NCBI RefSeq assembly: GCF_014174355.1
Contig: NZ_JABEQF010000016.1
Location: 1 to 64,000 of the forward strand
Reading direction: 5' to 3'
Length of the DNA stretch: 64,000 bases
Origin: Gluconacetobacter azotocaptans
GTDB taxonomy: Bacteria > Pseudomonadota > Alphaproteobacteria > Acetobacterales > Acetobacteraceae
Below are positions 8,868 through 16,944 of this stretch, piece by piece (position 1 is the stretch's first letter; every line of letters begins with the position of its first letter). The position numbers were made by a program, and so were the translations under genes. The notes under the pieces are model-generated. The model saw only the letters and a list, made by a program, of their open reading frames with translations. It had not been told where the DNA came from and made no database searches.

Positions 8868-9731
8868 CTACCGCACCGCGGCGCGCAGGTGCGGGCGGCG
8901 GCGGTCCCACAGGCGCATGCCGCGCAGGGCCATGTCGGCCATGGCGGGTAGCAGGCGGGGCTGCATCAGGTCGGGGTCGAATTCCTTCATCCGCCGCGCG
9001 TTCTCGCGGTAGCAATCCTCGACGAACTGCGCGAACGAGAACTCGTCGAGGAAGACGTTGGCCTGCGTCACCGCGAAGTCGCGCCCGTCATTGGGCTGCT
9101 GCCCACGCCGCACCATCGCCAGCAGTCGCCCCAGCGCCCGGCCGTAGAAGCGCGTCGATTTCAGCGCGCGCCGCACCCGCCCCAGCCCGCGCTGCCGTTC
9201 ACGCCAAGCCATGTAGTTGATGAAGAAGACGATATGCCGCGTTTCCTCGAACATCAGCACATCGAAGATCTCGAACAATCCTTCGGGCAGGAAGTGCGAC
9301 TGGCGGGCGTTCTTGAACGCGCCGAAGCCCAGGAAGGCGTCGAGGCATTCGCCGAAGCCGAAATCGATGAAGGCGGTTTCCAGATCGGCGGGAAAAGTCT
9401 CGATCGGCTGTTCGGTCGCGTCGAGGCCGTAGCGGTCGATCATCACGCGGATCAGCCTGGCGTGGCGCGCCTCCTCCAGCCCCTGCAGGGCCACGGCCTC
9501 GCGCACTACCGGGTCATCGATCTGCGGAGTGAAGGCGTCGACGATCGCGCCGGCGCGGCGTTCGGTGTGGTACACCTCCTGCCAGAAGGGGATGGTCCGC
9601 AGGCGGGCCAGTTCCTCGTCCGTCAGTTCGGGCCAGGGCAGGGTCTCGGGGTCGAAGACCTGATGAGTGGCGACGAACTGGCGGCAGAACAGGTCTTTAT
9701 GGGCCTCGGACCCGGCTTCGATACGGCTCAA
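8868..9731 (-). CDS. ferritin-like diiron-carboxylate protein, second of a tandem pair
   Basis: A 287-residue protein when started from the TTG at 9731. That TTG overlaps the stop of the upstream paralogue (TTGA) and has GGTGGAG eight bases before it; no ATG gives a sensible N-terminus. It carries a complete ferritin-like diiron ligand set: Glu57, Glu87-x-x-His90 (EEARH), Glu128 (FGECLD) and Glu163-x-x-His166 (EETRH). The protein is helical with no signal peptide. The ligand pattern fits a small diiron oxygenase or oxidase, but no substrate or named family can be given. It is translationally coupled to its paralogue, suggesting a heterodimer or sequential use. Confidence 0.75.
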   Translation of the reverse strand: MSRIEAGSEAHKDLFCRQFVATHQVFDPETLPWPELTDEELARLRTIPFWQEVYHTERRAGAIVDAFTPQIDDPVVREAVALQGLEEARHARLIRVMIDRYGLDATEQPIETFPADLETAFIDFGFGECLDAFLGFGAFKNARQSHFLPEGLFEIFDVLMFEETRHIVFFINYMAWRERQRGLGRVRRALKSTRFYGRALGRLLAMVRRGQQPNDGRDFAVTQANVFLDEFSFAQFVEDCYRENARRMKEFDPDLMQPRLLPAMADMALRGMRLWDRRRPHLRAAVR

Positions 9732-10726
9732 GCAGCGTGCTCCACCTGCCGGGCGGCCGAGGGTTTCTTCATGAACCGGCGGATGAAGCGGGCCAGGTTC
9801 GGCGCCAGTTTCGGCCGCAGCAGGCGCGGGTCGTACCCCGCGAAGCGACGATCGTTTTCCTCCAGGCACAGATCCATCAGCTCGCCCACGCTGATATCCA
9901 TGTCCGCAACATCCTTGGCGCCGCTGACGGTGAAATTATTGTCCTGTTCGTGGACGTTGCCGTCGGCGTCCATGGTGCGGGCCAGCCCCATCCGTTCGTA
10001 GGCCAGGAACACCCATACCGCCAGGACCCGGATCTCGAACCACGGGCGCTTCCAGGCCGGCATCGTCGCGCGGTGCCAGGCCAGCCAGTTGGCGAACAGC
10101 AGGATGTGGCGACATTCCTCCTGCATCACGGGCTCGAACGTCTCGATCAGTTCGGCGGGGAAGAAGCCGGATTGCCGGGCCAGCGCGAACAGGCCGAAGG
10201 CGAAGAAGCTGTCGACGCATTCCGAGAACCCGGTGACCAGGTACGCCCATTCGACGTCACGCGGTTCGATGTACGGGGGCTCGGGGGCCATCTTGATGTC
10301 GTAGGCCTCGACCAGCCGCGACAGGACCTCCTTATGGCGGTTTTCCTCCCACGCATTGCGCGACAGGGCATCCTTCATGTCGGGGTCGTCGATCAGCCGC
10401 GCATAGGCGGCCATGCGCAGGCGGGCCTTGCCTTCGGTCTGCACCGCAATGTCCCAGATCGGCAGCGAGGTCACGCGCTTCAGCGTCGCCGGATCCAGCT
10501 TGGGCCAGTCGATGACCGAGGGCTTGTAGGGATTGAACGTGTCGCGGAACATCGCGGCGACGGCGCGCTTGTGCTCGGTGCTGCCGGGTTTCAGGGGGCC
10601 GGGAACCGGGCTGGACCAGTGGCGGGCGTTGAAATCGGCCTCGGCCACCGTGCGGGCGTCGGCGCCCTTGGGGTCAATGGCCTCGGGCAGCGAGGAATAG
10701 ATATCGGCAAGAGAGTTCATGGTCAT
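9728..10726 (-). CDS. ferritin-like diiron-carboxylate protein, first of a tandem pair
   Basis: This 332-residue protein shares layout and motifs with the downstream gene: Glu98 (QTEGKAR), Glu128-x-x-His131 (EENRH), Glu169 (FSECVD) and Glu204-x-x-His207 (EECRH). These are the two ExxH pairs plus two lone glutamates of a ferritin-like diiron site. It is predicted cytoplasmic. The paralogues clearly arose by duplication, but their N-terminal thirds and loops differ. Function is unknown; hydroxylation, desaturation or decarboxylation chemistry are all possible for this fold. A second in-frame ATG at 10720 is an alternative start. Confidence 0.75.
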   Translation of the reverse strand: MTMNSLADIYSSLPEAIDPKGADARTVAEADFNARHWSSPVPGPLKPGSTEHKRAVAAMFRDTFNPYKPSVIDWPKLDPATLKRVTSLPIWDIAVQTEGKARLRMAAYARLIDDPDMKDALSRNAWEENRHKEVLSRLVEAYDIKMAPEPPYIEPRDVEWAYLVTGFSECVDSFFAFGLFALARQSGFFPAELIETFEPVMQEECRHILLFANWLAWHRATMPAWKRPWFEIRVLAVWVFLAYERMGLARTMDADGNVHEQDNNFTVSGAKDVADMDISVGELMDLCLEENDRRFAGYDPRLLRPKLAPNLARFIRRFMKKPSAARQVEHAA

Positions 10727-10840
10727 GCGGGCTCATTAAGCAGAACGGCGCCGCCCGACCACAGGGCCGGCGCGACACCACCTGGCAAGAGCGCCCCGCC
10801 CGGCCGCGCGGGCGGCAGGCGGACGGGGCGTTCCCGTCGG

Positions 10841-11515
10841 CTAGCGGATGTCGTTCAGGGCGGTGATGACCCGGGTGACGAGGCCGTAGGCGATCGCCTC
10901 GTCGGCCGACATCCAGTAATTGCGGTCGGTGTCCTTGCAGATCTTTTCGTAGCTCTGCCCGGTTTCGCGCGCGAACAGGCGATTCAGGCGCTCGCGCATC
11001 TTCACGATTTCCCGCGCCTCGATGTCGATATCGGTCGCGGGGCCGCGCACGCCGCCCATCGGCTGATGCAGCAGGAAGCGCGTATTGGGCAGGCAGAAGC
11101 GGCGCTGCGGGTTGCCGGCGGCAAAGATCAACGCGCCGGCCGAGGCCACCCAGCCGGTGCCGATCACGTTCACCGGGGCCACCGAATCGACGAACCGGAT
11201 CATGTCGTGGATCGTGTCGCCGCTTTCGACATGGCCGCCGGGCGAGTTGACATAGACGTCGATCGGGTGGTCCGACGCGCCGGCCAGCGCCAGCAGGCGG
11301 CCGGTGACGTCACGGGCCAGCTTGTCGTTGATCGCACCGAAGATCAGCACCTTGCGCTGGTCGAACAGCCGGCTTTCCAGCTCGCTGATCGGCGAGGACA
11401 GGGTCTTGTTGTCGCCCGGCTCCTTGGGTTCGGGGCCCTGGGGTTCGGGGATGTCGGGACCGTCCGGATCCTCATCATCCATCCGGATGCGGTTTTTCGG
11501 CTGCATGCCGGTCAT
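10841..11515 (-). CDS. clpP: ClpP-family serine protease (ATP-dependent Clp protease proteolytic subunit paralogue)
   Basis: A 224-residue protein with an unusual acidic, proline-rich N-terminal extension (residues 14-40). The ClpP fold follows: oxyanion SPGGHVESGD (91-100), catalytic Ser125 in VASAGA, and His150 in FLLHQPMGG. The position that carries the catalytic Asp in E. coli ClpP aligns here with Asn199 (TDRNYW). The start at 11515 was chosen because GGGAG lies 6 bases upstream; an ATG at 11521 sits directly on that site. It is a second-type ClpP rather than the clpP-clpX-lon gene, since neither partner is nearby. Confidence 0.88.
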   Translation of the reverse strand: MTGMQPKNRIRMDDEDPDGPDIPEPQGPEPKEPGDNKTLSSPISELESRLFDQRKVLIFGAINDKLARDVTGRLLALAGASDHPIDVYVNSPGGHVESGDTIHDMIRFVDSVAPVNVIGTGWVASAGALIFAAGNPQRRFCLPNTRFLLHQPMGGVRGPATDIDIEAREIVKMRERLNRLFARETGQSYEKICKDTDRNYWMSADEAIAYGLVTRVITALNDIR

Positions 11516-11722
11516 TCTCATCTCCCTGTATCCAGGACTGTAATAGTCACGTGTTCCATCCTGCGCCGCCTTCGCCCCGGTGCCAAGACCCGACCTGCCC
11601 CCCATTGCCGGGAGGGGGACGGGCGATGCGGTATCGCACGCTCTCTCGCTAATGGCGGGAGAGCGGGCTAGAAGAGCGGATCGCCCCTGTTCGTCGCGAT
11701 CAGGATTCGTCATGGAGAGAAG

Positions 11723-12745
11723 ATGGGTATGACGGCGCCGCTGCCAAGAGAGCGTTCTGCACGCGCCGACACGCGCCGCGCCGTCCGGGCCGGGCGGGCA
11801 GCGCCCACGCTGGCCCTGCTGCTGCTGGCGGGGTGCGGGCACCGCGATGCGTTCGACGCGACGCTGGACTGGTGGCACCAGTACGAAGGCGGGGTGATCG
11901 CCCAGCAGCGCCCGCCGCCGCCCGGCATCCACGATCCCTATCCCGCGGTGGGCCTGACGCCCACCACGCCACCTGCCGTCCCGTCTGCCGCCCTGCGTCA
12001 GAGCATCACCGAAAACCTGGTCGAACAGCGGAACCTGGCCCATCGCCAGGCGGTCGAGATCGGCCCGCTGACCGTCACGGCGCCTGGAACGCCCCCGGGG
12101 GCGGCGAAAGGCGGCCCGGCCCGACCGGCCCCGCCCGCCGGCCCCGAACAGCCATCCGCCACGCTGGAGGCCGCCGAACGCCCGCCGCAGGCCGCCCCAA
12201 CACCGACCGCCCCCACGACATCGGCCCCGCCGGCCCGCGCCACCCGCACCGACGAGGCGCCGGCGGCCATGCCGGAGGTCGCCATGCCCGAGGTCGGGGC
12301 CGATGTCGGCGGCGTCGGTGGCCCGGCCGTGCAGGCCGCCGCCCCGCCGGACGTCGCGGCGCGGCCGCCGGCGCCGCCCCGATTCCCCGGATTCGCCGTA
12401 CCCGAGGACGGCGCGCTGGCGACGCCCGAGCGGCCGGCCTACGATCTGGCCGACCCCCAGGGCACGCGCATCCGCTTCCTGACGGCGTCGGACCAGCCGG
12501 TGCGGGGTCAGGACCGCCCCCTCGCCGAACTGGCGGGGCAACGGGGCACGCGGCCGATCTTCGTCCATGGCTATGGCGAGGCCACGTCCACCGACCCCGC
12601 CGAGCAGGCGCGGTCGATGAGCCTGGCCCTGTTGCGGGCACAGACGGTGGCCGACCTGCTGGCCGCGCGCGGCGTGCCGGCGAACATGATCCATCTGCGC
12701 GCCCATCCGTTCGGCGACGGCGTGCGGGTCAGCCTGAACCAGTAA
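11723..12745 (+). CDS. OmpA-like lipoprotein, proline/alanine-rich
   Basis: About 340 residues. It has a basic N-terminus, a hydrophobic stretch and a lipobox LLLAGC near residue 38, so it is a likely outer-membrane-anchored lipoprotein. The middle (about 115-225) is a low-complexity Pro/Ala linker. The C-terminal 90 residues (IRFLTASDQP, FVHGYGEA, ARSMSLALLRAQTVADLL, VPANMIHLRAHPFGD) resemble an OmpA peptidoglycan-associated domain. The ribosome site GGAGAGAAG serves either ATG at 11723 or 11729. It is transcribed divergently from clpP. Its precise role is unknown. Confidence 0.75.
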   Translation: MGMTAPLPRERSARADTRRAVRAGRAAPTLALLLLAGCGHRDAFDATLDWWHQYEGGVIAQQRPPPPGIHDPYPAVGLTPTTPPAVPSAALRQSITENLVEQRNLAHRQAVEIGPLTVTAPGTPPGAAKGGPARPAPPAGPEQPSATLEAAERPPQAAPTPTAPTTSAPPARATRTDEAPAAMPEVAMPEVGADVGGVGGPAVQAAAPPDVAARPPAPPRFPGFAVPEDGALATPERPAYDLADPQGTRIRFLTASDQPVRGQDRPLAELAGQRGTRPIFVHGYGEATSTDPAEQARSMSLALLRAQTVADLLAARGVPANMIHLRAHPFGDGVRVSLNQ

Positions 12746-12919
12746 GCGCGGCAAGATGACGCGCGCGCCCCTTCGGCGCGGTTGCCTGCCGGGCGGCGGC
12801 GTCGCTATACCTAGAGGGGACCGGACCCGTTCCTGCCATTTTCCGATATGCCGCCGACAAGAAGCGGCCCGGAACGGCGCCCCGGCGACCGTCCTGAACC
12901 AGCGTCCCACGAGCGACCA

Positions 12920-14185
12920 ATGACCGAAGAATTCCACCGCATCCGCCGCCTGCCGCCCTACGTCTTCGCCGAAGTCAACAAGGCCAAGGCCGCGGCGCGC
13001 GTCCGGGGCGAGGACATCATCGATCTGGGCATGGGCAACCCCGACACCCCCACCCCGCCGCACATCGTGCAGAAGCTGGTGGAAACCGTGGCCGACCCGC
13101 GGTCGCACCGCTATTCCGTCAGCCGGGGCATTCCCGGCCTGCGGCGGGCGCTGGCGGGCTATTACGCGCGCCGCTTCGACGTGAAGCTGGACCCCGAGAC
13201 CGAGGTGATCGCCACCCTCGGCTCGAAGGAAGGGCTGGCAAACCTGTCGGCAGCCATCACCAGCCCGGGCGACACCATTCTGGTGCCCAACCCTTCCTAC
13301 CCGATCCATCAGTTCGGCTTCATCATCGCCGGCGCGTCGGTCCGCTCGATCCCCGCCACGCCGGACGAGGAGATGCTGCGCGCGCTGGACCGCGCGGTGC
13401 GCCATTCGGTGCCCAAGCCGACGGCGCTGATCGTCAATTTCCCGTCGAACCCCACGGCCTATGTGGCGGACCTCGATTTCTATCGCGAACTGGTGGCCCT
13501 GGCCCGCCGGCACGACATCTGGATCATGTCCGACCTGGCCTATGCCGAGATCTATTTCGGCGACCGGGTGCCGCCGTCGATCCTGCAGGTGCCCGGCGCG
13601 CGCGACATCGCGGTGGAATTCACGTCGCTGTCCAAGACCTATTCGATGGCGGGCTGGCGCATGGGCTTCGCGGCGGGCAATCCGCGCCTGATCACCGCGC
13701 TGACGCGGATCAAATCCTATCTGGACTACGGCGCGTTCACGCCCATCCAGGTCGCGGCGGTCGCGGCGCTGAGTGGCCCGCAGGATTGCGTGGCCGAGAT
13801 CCGGACCATGTATCGCGACCGGCGCGACGTGCTGATCCGCGGGCTGCACGCGGCAGGATGGGACGTACCCTCGCCCGAAGGCTCGATGTTCGCCTGGGCG
13901 CCCCTGCCCCCCGCCTTCCGCGAGATGGGCAGCGTCGATTTCTCGAAGCTGCTGCTGAAAGAAGCCGGCGTGGCCGTGGCCCCGGGCCTGGGCTTCGGCG
14001 AGTATGGCGAAGGTTTCGTGCGGATCGGCCTGGTCGAGAACACCCAGCGCCTGCGCCAGGCGACACGGGCGATCAAGCAGTTCATGATCCGCCACGGCGT
14101 GACGCCGCCCCCGGCGCGGCCGGAAACCGGCGGCGCGGCCGTCCCCCGCACAGAAGCCGAGGCGGTGGCGAACGCCGACGCCTGA
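12920..14185 (+). CDS. PLP-dependent class I/II aminotransferase (AlaC / LL-diaminopimelate aminotransferase-like)
   Basis: A 421-residue fold-type I aminotransferase. Features include GMGNPDTPTP (38-47), the substrate-site SRGIPGLR, NPSYPIH (124-130), NFPSNPTA (173-180), the Asp of MSDLAYAEIYF, and the PLP lysine Lys239 in SLSKTYSMAGWRMGF. The start at 12920 (MTEEFHRIRR) matches the family; the longer frame from 12848 adds a low-quality arginine/proline extension. It lies 64 bases upstream of hom on the same strand, consistent with a role in aspartate-family or alanine/methionine metabolism. The substrate cannot be fixed from sequence. Confidence 0.9.
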   Translation: MTEEFHRIRRLPPYVFAEVNKAKAAARVRGEDIIDLGMGNPDTPTPPHIVQKLVETVADPRSHRYSVSRGIPGLRRALAGYYARRFDVKLDPETEVIATLGSKEGLANLSAAITSPGDTILVPNPSYPIHQFGFIIAGASVRSIPATPDEEMLRALDRAVRHSVPKPTALIVNFPSNPTAYVADLDFYRELVALARRHDIWIMSDLAYAEIYFGDRVPPSILQVPGARDIAVEFTSLSKTYSMAGWRMGFAAGNPRLITALTRIKSYLDYGAFTPIQVAAVAALSGPQDCVAEIRTMYRDRRDVLIRGLHAAGWDVPSPEGSMFAWAPLPPAFREMGSVDFSKLLLKEAGVAVAPGLGFGEYGEGFVRIGLVENTQRLRQATRAIKQFMIRHGVTPPPARPETGGAAVPRTEAEAVANADA

Positions 14186-14249
14186 CATTCCGGCGGACGG
14201 CGCCCCCGGAAGACGACACACGATTGACGAGACGACGACAGGATATCAG

Positions 14250-15623
14250 GTGACCGGACAGAACATGATTGCTGACAGCGCGGGCGGACAGGCACGGGGG
14301 GCAATTACGGCCCCGCTGCGGATCGGCATTGCCGGGCTGGGCACCGTGGGCGCGGGCCTGGTCAAGCTGCTGCGCGGGAACGAGACGATCGTGGCCGCGC
14401 GGGCCGGTCGGCCGATCACGATCACCGCCGTGGCCGCGCGCGACCGCACGCGCGACCGGGGCGTCGATCTGTCGGGCCTGACCTGGCATGACGACGCGGC
14501 GGCGCTGGCGACCGACCCCGATGTCGATGTGGTGGTGGAACTGATCGGCGGGGCCGAGGGCGTGGCCCGCCGGCTGGTCACCACGGCGCTGGAGGCCGGG
14601 CGGCCGGTCGTCACCGCCAACAAGGCGCTGATCGCGGTCCATGGCGCCGAACTGGCCGCCCTGGCCGAGCGCGCCGGCGTGCCGCTGATGTTCGAGGCCG
14701 CTGTCGCCGGCGGCATCCCGGCCATCAAGACGGTGCGCGAGGGGCTGGCGGCCGACCGGCTGACGCGGGTCGGCGGCATCCTGAACGGCACCTGCAACTA
14801 CATCATGACCGCGATGCGCGAAAGCGGCCGCCCCTTCGCCGACGTGCTGGCCGAGGCCCAGGCCCTGGGCTATGCCGAGGCCGACCCGTCGACCGACGTG
14901 GACGGCATCGACGCGGCGCACAAGCTGGCGATCCTGGCCGGGCTGGCCTTCGGCCGGCCGGTCGCGTTCGCCTCGGTGCATGTCGAGGGGATCCGGGGCA
15001 TCGATGCGCTGGACCTCGATTTCGCGCGGGCGCTGGGCTACCGGATCAAGCTGCTGGGCCTGGCGCGGCGGCGGGACGACGGGGTCGAGGCCCGCGTCCA
15101 TCCCTGCCTGGTGCCCGAGAAAGCCCCGATCGCGCAGGTCGACGGCGTATTCAACGCCGTGGTGGTCGAGGGCGCGTTCGTCGGCCGCCTGATGCTGGAA
15201 GGGCGCGGCGCGGGCGAAGGCCCGACCGCCACCGCCGTCGCCGCCGACCTGATCGACGTCGCGCGCGGCAGCGCGGTGCCGGTCTGGGGCCGCAGCGCCG
15301 ACGGGCTGACGCAGATCGAGGCCCTGCCGCGCACCGCCTTCCACGAGGAATATTACCTGCGCCTGAACGTCCACGACCGCCCCGGCGTGATCGCCGACGT
15401 CACCGCCGTGCTGCGCGACCATGGCGTGTCCCTGCGCAGCATGCTGCAACATGGGCGGGCCGACGCCGTGCCGCAGGATGGCACGGCAGGCGACCCCTCG
15501 GTGCCGCTGGTCCTGGTCACCCACCGCACGCGGGAATCCGCGATGATGGAGGCGCTGGGACGCATCGCGGCACTGTCGGCCGTGATCGGCGCGCCGGCGA
15601 TGATCCGGATCGACCCCGGCTGA
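14250..15623 (+). CDS. hom: homoserine dehydrogenase
   Basis: A 457-residue protein from a GTG at 14250 (AGGA seven bases upstream; an ATG at 14265 is an alternative). The NAD(P)-binding GIAGLGTVGAGLVKLL is near residues 26-41, VTANKALIA is near 125-133, and the catalytic domain has ILNGTCNYIMTAM and AEADPSTDVDGIDAAHKLAIL. A C-terminal ACT domain (LNVHDRPGVIADVTAVLRDH) gives feedback control by threonine. It reduces aspartate semialdehyde to homoserine for threonine and methionine synthesis. The aminotransferase gene lies directly upstream and glpX follows. Confidence 0.96.
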   Translation: MTGQNMIADSAGGQARGAITAPLRIGIAGLGTVGAGLVKLLRGNETIVAARAGRPITITAVAARDRTRDRGVDLSGLTWHDDAAALATDPDVDVVVELIGGAEGVARRLVTTALEAGRPVVTANKALIAVHGAELAALAERAGVPLMFEAAVAGGIPAIKTVREGLAADRLTRVGGILNGTCNYIMTAMRESGRPFADVLAEAQALGYAEADPSTDVDGIDAAHKLAILAGLAFGRPVAFASVHVEGIRGIDALDLDFARALGYRIKLLGLARRRDDGVEARVHPCLVPEKAPIAQVDGVFNAVVVEGAFVGRLMLEGRGAGEGPTATAVAADLIDVARGSAVPVWGRSADGLTQIEALPRTAFHEEYYLRLNVHDRPGVIADVTAVLRDHGVSLRSMLQHGRADAVPQDGTAGDPSVPLVLVTHRTRESAMMEALGRIAALSAVIGAPAMIRIDPG

Positions 15624-15741
15624 CGCCCGCCCTCGCCGTGCGCGCCCCGGCCGGGCGCGCGTGGCAGACCCCATACGGGGCGGCCCCTCGCCCCGGACGT
15701 GCCGGCATCCAGAACCGGCAAGCAGAAGAGGATCATCGACG

Positions 15742-16737
15742 ATGACGTCCACACCGAACCCGGGCTACAAGGTTACCGACCGCAACCTGGCGCTGGAACT
15801 GGTCCGCGTGACCGAGGCGGCGGCCATGTCGGCGTCGCAATGGACGGGCCGGGGCAAGAAGAACGAGGCCGACGGCGCCGCCGTCGAGGCCATGCGCCTG
15901 GCCTTCGACACGGTCGCGATCAACGGCACCGTGGTCATCGGCGAGGGCGAGATGGACGAGGCGCCGATGCTGTATATCGGCGAGAAGGTGGGCGCCGGCG
16001 GCCCGGCGATGGACATCGCCGTGGACCCGCTGGAAGGCACCAACCTGTGCGCCAAGAACATGCCCAACGCCCTGACGGTGCTGGCGCTGGCCGAGGCCGG
16101 GAATTTCCTGCACGCGCCCGACATCTACATGGAAAAGATCGTGGTCGGCCCCGACCTGCCCGAAGGCGTGGTGGATCTGGATGCGTCGATCGGCGCCAAC
16201 CTGCGCGAACTGGCGCGGGCCAAGCGCAAGGATATCGGCGACCTGACCCTGTGCGCACTGGAGCGCGAGCGGCATGAGGAACTGATCGCCAAGACGCGCG
16301 AGGCCGGGGCCCGCGTCATGCTGCTGAGCGACGGCGACGTCGCGGCCGCCATCGCTGCCTGCCTGCCCAACGGACGCGTCGACATCTATGCCGGGTCAGG
16401 CGGCGCGCCGGAAGGCGTGCTGGCCGCCGCCGCCGTGCGCTGCGTCCATGGCCAGATGCAGGGCCGCCTGCTGTTCGAGGATGACGAGCAGATCCGCCGT
16501 GCGCAGGAAATGGACCCGGGCAAGGACCCCTCGCGCAAGCTGGGCCTGTATGACATGGCGCGGGGCGATGTCCTGTTCTCGGCCACCGGGGTCACCACCG
16601 GGCCGCTGCTGCGCGGCATCCGCCGCGACGGCAACCGGGCGATCACCCATTCCATCGTGATGCGCTCCAAATCCGGGACCGTCCGGTTCGTCGAGGGGCA
16701 TCATGATTTCTCGACCAAGACCTGGGGTGCGATCTGA
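15742..16737 (+). CDS. glpX: class II fructose-1,6-bisphosphatase (GlpX type)
   Basis: A 331-residue GlpX-family enzyme. Metal and phosphate site motifs are GEGEMDEAPML (about 71-81) and DPLEGTNL (about 95-102), followed by GSGGAPEGVLAAAA and RGDVLFSATGVTTGPLL near the C-terminus. It dephosphorylates fructose-1,6-bisphosphate (some members also sedoheptulose-1,7-bisphosphate) in gluconeogenesis and the pentose-phosphate/Calvin-type cycles. The start at 15742 (MTSTPNPGYK) has AGAGGA upstream; the frame from 15661 adds a non-conserved tail. It follows hom in the same direction after 118 bases containing a GC-rich hairpin. Confidence 0.95.
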   Translation: MTSTPNPGYKVTDRNLALELVRVTEAAAMSASQWTGRGKKNEADGAAVEAMRLAFDTVAINGTVVIGEGEMDEAPMLYIGEKVGAGGPAMDIAVDPLEGTNLCAKNMPNALTVLALAEAGNFLHAPDIYMEKIVVGPDLPEGVVDLDASIGANLRELARAKRKDIGDLTLCALERERHEELIAKTREAGARVMLLSDGDVAAAIAACLPNGRVDIYAGSGGAPEGVLAAAAVRCVHGQMQGRLLFEDDEQIRRAQEMDPGKDPSRKLGLYDMARGDVLFSATGVTTGPLLRGIRRDGNRAITHSIVMRSKSGTVRFVEGHHDFSTKTWGAI

Positions 16738-16746
16738 CGCGTCCCA

Positions 16747-16792
16747 TGTCTCCTGCTGCCCAATGTCCTGCTGCCCAGTGTCCTGCCGCCCG
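16747..16792 (+). repeat. three imperfect 15-bp direct repeats
   Basis: TGTCTCCTGCTGCCCAA, TGTCCTGCTGCCCAG and TGTCCTGCCGCCCGG follow head to tail between glpX and recJ. They look like a small tandem expansion by slippage. No function is suggested. Confidence 0.6.
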
Positions 16793-16944
16793 GCTTCCCG
16801 CCCGGCACCCCGGCCTTGAGACCGGCCGTGCCGGTGTCTGACAGTCTGCTCCCGCCCCAGGTGCCGACAGCCGAGCATCCCGTCTCCGATGGTGCGCGTC
16901 CCCGTGCAGCCGGTCCGGGGACGGGGCCTGGACCAGGTATCGGC

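Noticed and set aside
10841-14221. A 1126-codon open frame on the - strand running from clpP through the lipoprotein and aminotransferase
   Set aside because: Only its last 224 codons are a real gene (clpP). The rest is antisense to clear genes, arginine- and glycine-rich and family-less. It is an artefact of high GC.
15640-15660. GCGCGCCC/GGGCGCGC hairpin between hom and glpX as a terminator
   Set aside because: Strong stem but no T-run after it. In DNA this GC-rich such palindromes are common. Genes on both sides run the same way.
14082-15752. A 556-codon open frame on the - strand across hom
   Set aside because: Antisense to homoserine dehydrogenase, which has full conserved motifs. The reverse translation is a GC-driven shadow.
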